The notes under the pieces are model-generated. The model ran no database searches. It saw only the letters and a program-made list of their open reading frames with translations, and was not told the DNA's origin. A program made the position numbers and the translations under genes. From JANRKT01 sp033763355 (GTDB lineage Bacteria > Bacteroidota > Bacteroidia > Chitinophagales > Chitinophagaceae), in contig JANRKT010000197.1 of NCBI GenBank assembly GCA_033763355.1, forward strand, positions 1 through 36,775: a stretch of DNA of 36,775 nucleotides, written 5' to 3'. Shown here in pieces: positions 32,083 through 36,775 of this stretch. Numbering within the stretch: the first letter of the stretch is position 1; every line of letters starts with the position of its first letter.

Positions 32083-33183
32083 CTACACCATTACTTCCAC
32101 CACTTTTGTAGTTTCCATGTTGGCATTGCGCATGGCGATGCTTCGCACTGCGTTTCCTGTAAATTCATTAAATGCCCCTTTGGTAATTTCATCATTGCCT
32201 GCCATTACCGGTACTCCCTCATCACCGCCCTCCCTGATGTTTTGCACCAGCGGGATATGCCCAAGGAAAGGTATGTCATATTCTTCTGCAAGGTTCTTTC
32301 CGCCGTTTTTGCCAAAGATGTAATATTTGTTATTGGGCAACTCTGCAGGTGTAAACCACGCCATGTTTTCAACCAACCCAATAACAGACACTTTAATCTG
32401 CGCCTGCCCGAACATGGCTATGGCTTTTCTTGCATCGGCAAGCGCAACAGGTTGCGGGGTGGTAACAATTACGGCGCCCGTAACCGGAACCGTTTGCACC
32501 AATGTTAAATGAATATCGCCTGTGCCCGGAGGCATATCAATAATCAAATAATCCAGCTCATCCCAATATACATCTGTTACAAATTGCTTAATAGCACTGC
32601 TTGCCATCGGCCCCCTCCACACCACTGCATTTTTTTCTTCCACCAGCAACCCGATGCTCATCAGCTTTATTCCAAATTTTTCCAGCGGAATAATTTTGGC
32701 TTTCCCGTCTATTTCCATCATCATCGGCCTTTGCCCCCTCACACCAAACATAATGGGCACACTCGGCCCGTAAATATCCGCATCCATAAGGCCCGTTTTT
32801 GCGCCGCCCTGAGATAAAGCCAGTGCAAGGTTAGCAGCAACAGTTGATTTGCCAACGCCGCCTTTTCCGCTCACCACTGCAATAATGTTTTTTACTTTGG
32901 GCAACAGCATTTGCCCGTCATGCCGGTTGGTGCTGGTATTGGCCGTAAATTTCACCAACACCACTACAGATGCATCAACATATTCACGTATTGCATTTTC
33001 ACAATCCCTTCGTATCACTTCTTTAAGCGGGCAGGCAGGCGTGGTAAGAACAATTGTAAAACTCACCGAACTTTTTTCAATAACAATATCTTTTACCATG
33101 CCCAGTGTAACAAGGTCTTTGCGCAGATCGGGTTCCTGCACATGGCTTAATGCATGAAGAATATCCTGTTGCGTCATGTCCAA
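32083..33183 (-). CDS. Mrp/NBP35-family iron-sulfur carrier ATPase
   Basis: 366 residues. The N-terminal DUF59 (MIP18-like) domain, about 1-80, includes LTTPACPLKE with Cys51. The P-loop domain starts with the deviant Walker A SGKGGVGKST (105-114), followed by DADIYGPSVP and the Walker B-like DYLIIDMPPGTGDIHLT. Mrp/ApbC proteins carry Fe-S clusters to targets. The usual CxxC pair that holds the cluster is not present: that place reads WFTPAELPNNKYYIFG, a form I associate with Bacteroidota Mrp. It is divergent from the carboxypeptidase-regulatory-like gene (97 nt), where TAATTTTG on the minus strand (33213-33206) resembles a -7 box. Confidence 0.95.
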   Translation of the reverse strand: MDMTQQDILHALSHVQEPDLRKDLVTLGMVKDIVIEKSSVSFTIVLTTPACPLKEVIRRDCENAIREYVDASVVVLVKFTANTSTNRHDGQMLLPKVKNIIAVVSGKGGVGKSTVAANLALALSQGGAKTGLMDADIYGPSVPIMFGVRGQRPMMMEIDGKAKIIPLEKFGIKLMSIGLLVEEKNAVVWRGPMASSAIKQFVTDVYWDELDYLIIDMPPGTGDIHLTLVQTVPVTGAVIVTTPQPVALADARKAIAMFGQAQIKVSVIGLVENMAWFTPAELPNNKYYIFGKNGGKNLAEEYDIPFLGHIPLVQNIREGGDEGVPVMAGNDEITKGAFNEFTGNAVRSIAMRNANMETTKVVEVMV

Positions 33184-33280
33184 TATTTTGTTAAATGATT
33201 GTCTGCAAAATTAACCATTCCACCCCTCACTTTGTTTATTCAGCAGATGAACTTATTTTGCAGGATATCTGCGGGCCTGA

Positions 33281-33919
33281 ATGAAGAAATTTTTACAATA
33301 CCTCCTCCTTTTACTGTTTTTTTCTCCTGTTGCCGCAAAGGCACAGTTTGAAAGCTTTAAAGATTCTGTTGTTCAGTTGTATGGCGTGGTAATGACGGCC
33401 GACAGCCTGCAGGGCCTTCCCGCTGTAAGCGTAATTGTAAAAGGCCAGAACAGGGGAACTTTAACCAACAACCAGGGTGTTTTTTCCATTGTGGTTTTAA
33501 AAGGGGATTATATAGAATTTACCAGTGTGGGGTTTAAACCTGTTACTGCCCGTGTGCCGCAAAACCTTGAAGGCAACCACCACAGCATGATACAACTGAT
33601 GGTGATTGATACAGTCTATCTTCCTGCAACAATCATAAAACCCAGGCCTACACGTGAACAGTTTGAGAGGGATTTTGTAAGGGCCAGCGTTCCCGACGAT
33701 GACATTGAAATAGCAAGGCAGAATACAGAAATGGCAAAACGCCGTGTACTGGCACAAACCCTTCCAAGAGATGGAAAGGAAGCTGCCAACTTTAACCTGC
33801 AGCAAAATGCAAAGCGTTATTACTACGCAGGCCAGGCCCCTCCCCAAAACATTTTCAACCCCTTTGCATGGAGTGAATTTATTAAAGCATGGAAAAGAGG
33901 GGATTTTAAGAAGAAGTAG
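33281..33919 (+). CDS. Secreted protein with carboxypeptidase-regulatory-like domain
   Basis: 212 residues with a signal peptide (MKKFLQYLLLLLFFSPVAAKA). Residues about 30-115 form a transthyretin-like beta-sandwich typical of the CarboxypepD_reg-like family, with LQGLPAVSVIVKGQNRGTLTNNQG and DYIEFTSVGFKPVTARVP. The C-terminal part is basic and helical (EQFERDFVRASVPDDDIEIARQ, then MAKRRVLAQTLPRDGKE). Stand-alone proteins of this kind are common in Bacteroidota and of unknown function; the domain is best known as the N-terminal plug extension of SusC receptors. Probably periplasmic. Confidence 0.9.
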   Translation: MKKFLQYLLLLLFFSPVAAKAQFESFKDSVVQLYGVVMTADSLQGLPAVSVIVKGQNRGTLTNNQGVFSIVVLKGDYIEFTSVGFKPVTARVPQNLEGNHHSMIQLMVIDTVYLPATIIKPRPTREQFERDFVRASVPDDDIEIARQNTEMAKRRVLAQTLPRDGKEAANFNLQQNAKRYYYAGQAPPQNIFNPFAWSEFIKAWKRGDFKKK

Positions 33920-33927
33920 GATATAGG

Positions 33928-33970
33928 TAGCAGTAAGTAAGAGGTATGAGGTAAGATGTATGAAGTAAGA
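33928..33970 (+). repeat. 14-nt-period degenerate repeat upstream of bestrophin
   Basis: GTATGAGGTAAGA (33944-33956) and GTATGAAGTAAGA (33958-33970) match at 12 of 13 positions with a 14-nt period, preceded by a weaker GTAAGTAAGAG copy. Confidence 0.6.
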
Positions 33971-34046
33971 AATGTGCATTACTTTTAGTTTTCTTTCCCT
34001 TCCCCGCTCTTTGCATCCTGCCATTTTCTTTCTTTACTTTGCCTTC

Positions 34047-34925
34047 ATGATTACCTATAACCCCAAAGACTGGTTTACTTTTATTTTTCGCCTGCCCAAA
34101 GCTGATACGGTAAGGAAACTATACCCGATGATAATTGCCATGTGCATGTACAGTGGTTTGATTGCTTTTCTTGAACTGGAATACTGGAAACTTTCAAAAG
34201 AAAGCTATGTACGCAACCTTAGCCTGCTGCACAATCTTCTGGGCTTTGTATTGTCGTTGCTGCTGGTTTTCCGCACCAATACAGCATATGACCGTTGGTG
34301 GGAAGGACGCAAACTGTGGGGTTCGCTGGTAAACAACAGCCGCAACCTTGCTATCAAGCTCAGTGCAATGCTTGACAAGAAAGATGAAGCCAGCCGATCT
34401 TTTTTCCGCAGGGCTATTCCATTGTATGCCTCTGTTTTAAAAAAACATTTACGGGCAGAGTCAACAAGGCTGGAACTGGATGAAAAAGAACACCCGGAGC
34501 TTAAAATACCTGACGACGATAAACATGCGCCAAACCACGTGGCTTCTTTAATAATACAAAAGGTGAACCGCCTGTATGAGGAAGGAAAGATAAAGGGCGA
34601 CCAGTTTATTATACTCAATCCCGAACTGCTTTCTTTTACTGATATCTGCGGGGCCTGCGAACGCATCAAGAATACGCCCATCCCTTATTCTTACAGCCTG
34701 TTTATAAAAAAATTCATTTTCTTTTATGTAATGACGCTGCCCTTTGGTTTTGTATTCAGCCTCGGTTATTATGTTATCCCCGTTGTGGCATTTATATTTT
34801 ATGTACTGGCCAGCCTTGAATTAATTGGTGAAGAAGTTGAAGACCCTTTTGGCGGCGATGCCAATGATTTGCCCACCGAAAAAATTGCAGAGAATATAAG
34901 GAAGCATGTAGGGGAGCTGATATGA
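34047..34925 (+). CDS. Bestrophin family anion channel (YneE-like)
   Basis: 292 residues from the ATG at 34047 (MITYNPKDWFTFIFRLPKAD). An in-frame ATG at 33972 would add a 25-residue hydrophobic stretch lying in spacer sequence and is less likely. Four membrane segments are expected. Conserved parts are LLHNLLGFVLSLLLVFRTNTAYDRWWEGRKLWGSLVNNSRNLA and the C-terminal PFGFVFSLGYYVIPVVAFIFYVLASLELIGEEVEDPFGGDANDLP. The latter contains the family's acidic E-x-x-DPFG-x-D segment. Bacterial bestrophins form pentameric ion channels in the inner membrane. Confidence 0.93.
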   Translation: MITYNPKDWFTFIFRLPKADTVRKLYPMIIAMCMYSGLIAFLELEYWKLSKESYVRNLSLLHNLLGFVLSLLLVFRTNTAYDRWWEGRKLWGSLVNNSRNLAIKLSAMLDKKDEASRSFFRRAIPLYASVLKKHLRAESTRLELDEKEHPELKIPDDDKHAPNHVASLIIQKVNRLYEEGKIKGDQFIILNPELLSFTDICGACERIKNTPIPYSYSLFIKKFIFFYVMTLPFGFVFSLGYYVIPVVAFIFYVLASLELIGEEVEDPFGGDANDLPTEKIAENIRKHVGELI

Positions 34926-34984
34926 CATATTATTAGTGCGATGCATTGAAACGTTTAAAAACTTTAACCCTAATATTGAGTGAT

Positions 34985-36694
34985 ATGCATGATTTAGTTT
35001 TAAAAACACTTGGTATAAAAAATTTCAGAAGCATTGGCTCAGAAGGTATAATGCTTGAAGGTTTAAACAAAATCAATTTACTCGTCGGGAAAAACAACTC
35101 TGGGAAATCTAATATTTTGAAATTCTTAAATATCCTGTACAGTTTAGGAGGTGCATTTGGAAGCTTCCCAAATACAATTGAAAACCAACACAACCAAACA
35201 AACTACCCACCAGCTATCTCATTTAAATACTCACTTGATGATCTTGATTTCCCAGAAGACTTTAAAAAACCCAGTTTAGATGGACAACTTAATAATTGCA
35301 AAATAAAGGACTATTTAAACGATCCCGTGATTTTTGAATTTACGTTTGCGAACAACAAATTCGATATTATTTTAAACAAAAATGATATTGTCTGGGATCA
35401 ACTCAAAACCTATGAAGATTACATTGCTCAAGCCATTATAAACAAAAAAGATATTAGTATAACCGGTCCGAGACCCTGGGATATTTTGAAAAAATACTAT
35501 CAATCTCAGTTTGAGAAACAACTAAAAGAAATATCCTCAAAGGTGATTTACATACCTGATATAAGAATACTAAAACAAGGTAATAATATTGAAAAATCCA
35601 ATTCAAAATTTAATGGCTCGAACCTAACCTCAGAGATATCTCTTATGATTAATCATGATGTAGGGGAAGAGGAAAAGCGGTCAAGATTAGATTCAATTGA
35701 ACAGCGTGTAGCTGAATTGCTTAATGTAGGCAAAATCAAAATAGATGTACCTGAAAACAACAAAAGAATCGTATTGGTTGTTGATAAAAAAAGATTCCCG
35801 CTTGAAAATTATGGAACCGGAATACATGATCTTGTTTTATTATGCTGCATACTTATATTAAACGAAAAAAGTCTTGTATGCATAGAAGAACCCGAAATCC
35901 ACTTGCATCCAGAAATACAAAGAAGATTTATCAAATTTCTTTCAGAAACTGAGCATCAGTATTTAATTACTACTCACTCAAATGTATTACTTGATTCATT
36001 AAATACTTTTTCTTCAATTTATCATGTATCGTATGATAATACAAAAAGTCAGATAAAAAAGGCTATAGCGAGTGATCAAACTAGAAAAATTATTGACGAA
36101 TTAGGCTTTAAGGCAAGCGATTTATTGCAAACAAACGGAATTATTTGGGTAGAAGGGCCAAGCGACAGAACATATATCAACCGCTGGATTTCCCTTATAT
36201 CACAAGACTTTACAGAAGGCATACATTACACTATCATGTTTTATGGTGGCAAACTATTGAGTCACTTATCCTTTGATGATAATCAAGAAGAATTAATAGA
36301 AATGATGAAAATTAATCAAAATGCCTTTATAGTAATTGATAGAGATAATAATCCCCTTGCTAAAACAAAGGAAAGGGTTAGAAGGGAAATAGGCATTGAA
36401 AATAACTGGGTGACAAAAGGAAGAGAAATTGAAAACTATATTTCGCTGAAAGTGATTAATGAATGGCTTTTAAAAAATAATATGAACCCAATAAATAAAG
36501 ATGATATTGATCCGAAGAAAAAAATTGAAATTATGATCTCAAAATACAATTCAAATATCAGGTATGAAAAAAAGAAAAGCGTTTATTCGAAGGAAATTAG
36601 CGAATGTTTTACCGAAGATGACTTGAATTACCTGGACTTAAAATTAAGGATGGAAGATTTAATCAATGTAATAGAAAAGTGGAATCCGAAATAG
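34985..36694 (+). CDS. OLD-family ATP-dependent nuclease (AAA ATPase plus TOPRIM)
   Basis: 569 residues from the ATG at 34985; a TTG at 34946 would add 13 residues that do not extend the domain. The ABC-type ATPase part has Walker A GKNNSGKS (35-42), a signature-like NYGTGIHDLV (275-284), Walker B LVCIEEPEIHLHP (298-309) and the switch His in TTHSN (329-333). A TOPRIM domain follows: IIWVEGPSDR with Glu390 and FIVIDRD with Asp452 and Asp454. The order and length match class 1 OLD nucleases, which act in phage defence in studied cases. It is visibly AT-richer than its neighbours, suggesting transfer. No UvrD-like partner follows at once. Confidence 0.9.
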   Translation: MHDLVLKTLGIKNFRSIGSEGIMLEGLNKINLLVGKNNSGKSNILKFLNILYSLGGAFGSFPNTIENQHNQTNYPPAISFKYSLDDLDFPEDFKKPSLDGQLNNCKIKDYLNDPVIFEFTFANNKFDIILNKNDIVWDQLKTYEDYIAQAIINKKDISITGPRPWDILKKYYQSQFEKQLKEISSKVIYIPDIRILKQGNNIEKSNSKFNGSNLTSEISLMINHDVGEEEKRSRLDSIEQRVAELLNVGKIKIDVPENNKRIVLVVDKKRFPLENYGTGIHDLVLLCCILILNEKSLVCIEEPEIHLHPEIQRRFIKFLSETEHQYLITTHSNVLLDSLNTFSSIYHVSYDNTKSQIKKAIASDQTRKIIDELGFKASDLLQTNGIIWVEGPSDRTYINRWISLISQDFTEGIHYTIMFYGGKLLSHLSFDDNQEELIEMMKINQNAFIVIDRDNNPLAKTKERVRREIGIENNWVTKGREIENYISLKVINEWLLKNNMNPINKDDIDPKKKIEIMISKYNSNIRYEKKKSVYSKEISECFTEDDLNYLDLKLRMEDLINVIEKWNPK

Positions 36695-36742
36695 TATTTT
36701 AATCGTAGTAATTGACAACTTAACATAAATAAACCCATAGTC

Positions 36743-36775
36743 ATGAAGACAAAAACGCTCCTCATCACAATCCCG
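36743..36775 (+). CDS. 5' end of a further gene, cut by the window edge
   Basis: An ATG at 36743 opens a frame MKTKTLLITIP that runs to the end of the window. Two lysines followed by hydrophobic residues look like a signal peptide start, so an exported protein is likely. This makes it an unlikely helicase partner for the upstream OLD protein, but only eleven codons are visible. Confidence 0.45.
   Translation, partial: MKTKTLLITIP

Noticed and set aside
33972..34046. 25-residue N-terminal extension of the bestrophin protein
   Set aside because: The extension is encoded directly after the spacer repeat and does not resemble the family N-terminus; the ATG at 34047 gives the standard start.
34205..34681. 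158-residue minus-strand open frame, serine-rich
   Set aside because: It is antisense to the conserved bestrophin coding sequence; the serine richness reflects the opposite strand's codons.
34985..36775. Gabija system (GajA/GajB)
   Set aside because: The next gene begins MKTKTLLITIP, a signal-peptide-like start rather than a UvrD-type helicase, so only a class 1 OLD call is supported.

Overview
The window reads as a chromosome segment of a Bacteroidota bacterium, most likely Chitinophagaceae (a Ferruginibacter/Niastella/Chitinophaga-like relative). The reasons are: promoters of the Bacteroidota type (TTTG, about 20 nt, TAnnTTTG); a fused SecDF; lipid A synthesis (LpxB); a PIG-L protein ending in a type IX secretion sorting domain; lipoproteins with Bacteroidota-style lipoboxes; DUF4397, DUF4954, DUF2807 and carboxypeptidase-regulatory-like proteins; and near absence of Shine-Dalgarno sequences. 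Most of the window is ordinary core chromosome. Only the right edge (a stand-alone OLD-type ATPase/nuclease, clearly AT-richer) looks recently acquired.

Layout. 1-357: minus-strand promoter and TPP riboswitch controlling a gene that starts at the left edge. 358-2673: three tandem DUF2807 paralogues whose beta-helix turns carry different residue ladders (GSGN, GGSD, G[AS]SD). 2714-3574: esterase lipoprotein on the minus strand. 3614-3763: a complete initiator tRNA-fMet unit with promoter and terminator. 3891-6952: era, an unknown secreted protein, and der. 7183-8886: an outer-membrane barrel and a fructosamine-kinase-family protein. 8998-11559: a tight three-gene unit of ECF sigma factor, a protein with an inner-membrane helix, a long linker and a C-terminal barrel, and a cytochrome-c-like lipoprotein. 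11560-11908: a repeat- and hairpin-rich spacer with a possible 45-codon ORF. 11909-13626: PIG-L deacetylase with T9SS tail, and a small SET-domain protein. 13699-17067: mgtE, a possible 37-residue membrane peptide, and glmS. 17143-20319: a DUF4954 / DUF1801 / lipoprotein run. 20327-22521: minus-strand acyl-CoA mutase large subunit and a membrane-anchored protein, separated by a 114-nt imperfect inverted repeat. 22650-26184: HesB/IscA-type protein and SecDF. 26350-29792: class-A beta-lactamase-like serine hydrolase, PLP aminotransferase and DUF4397 lipoprotein. 29789-33183: HAD hydrolase, lpxB, a small DUF6728-like membrane protein and the Mrp ATPase. 33281-34925: carboxypeptidase-regulatory-like protein and bestrophin. 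34985-36694: OLD-family ATPase/TOPRIM protein. 36743 onwards: start of a further gene.

How the parts work together. The housekeeping functions are ribosome assembly GTPases (Era, Der), initiator tRNA, envelope construction (SecDF, LpxB, GlmS), Mg2+ uptake and Fe-S maturation (HesB/IscA, Mrp). The most system-like unit is the sigma factor / envelope-spanning barrel / heme lipoprotein operon, which looks like a cell-surface signalling module. Many intergenic spacers carry short, locally unique degenerate repeats with 8-14 nt periods. No CRISPR array, IS element, integrase or rRNA is visible. All calls come from reading the sequence and family knowledge; no database search was run.
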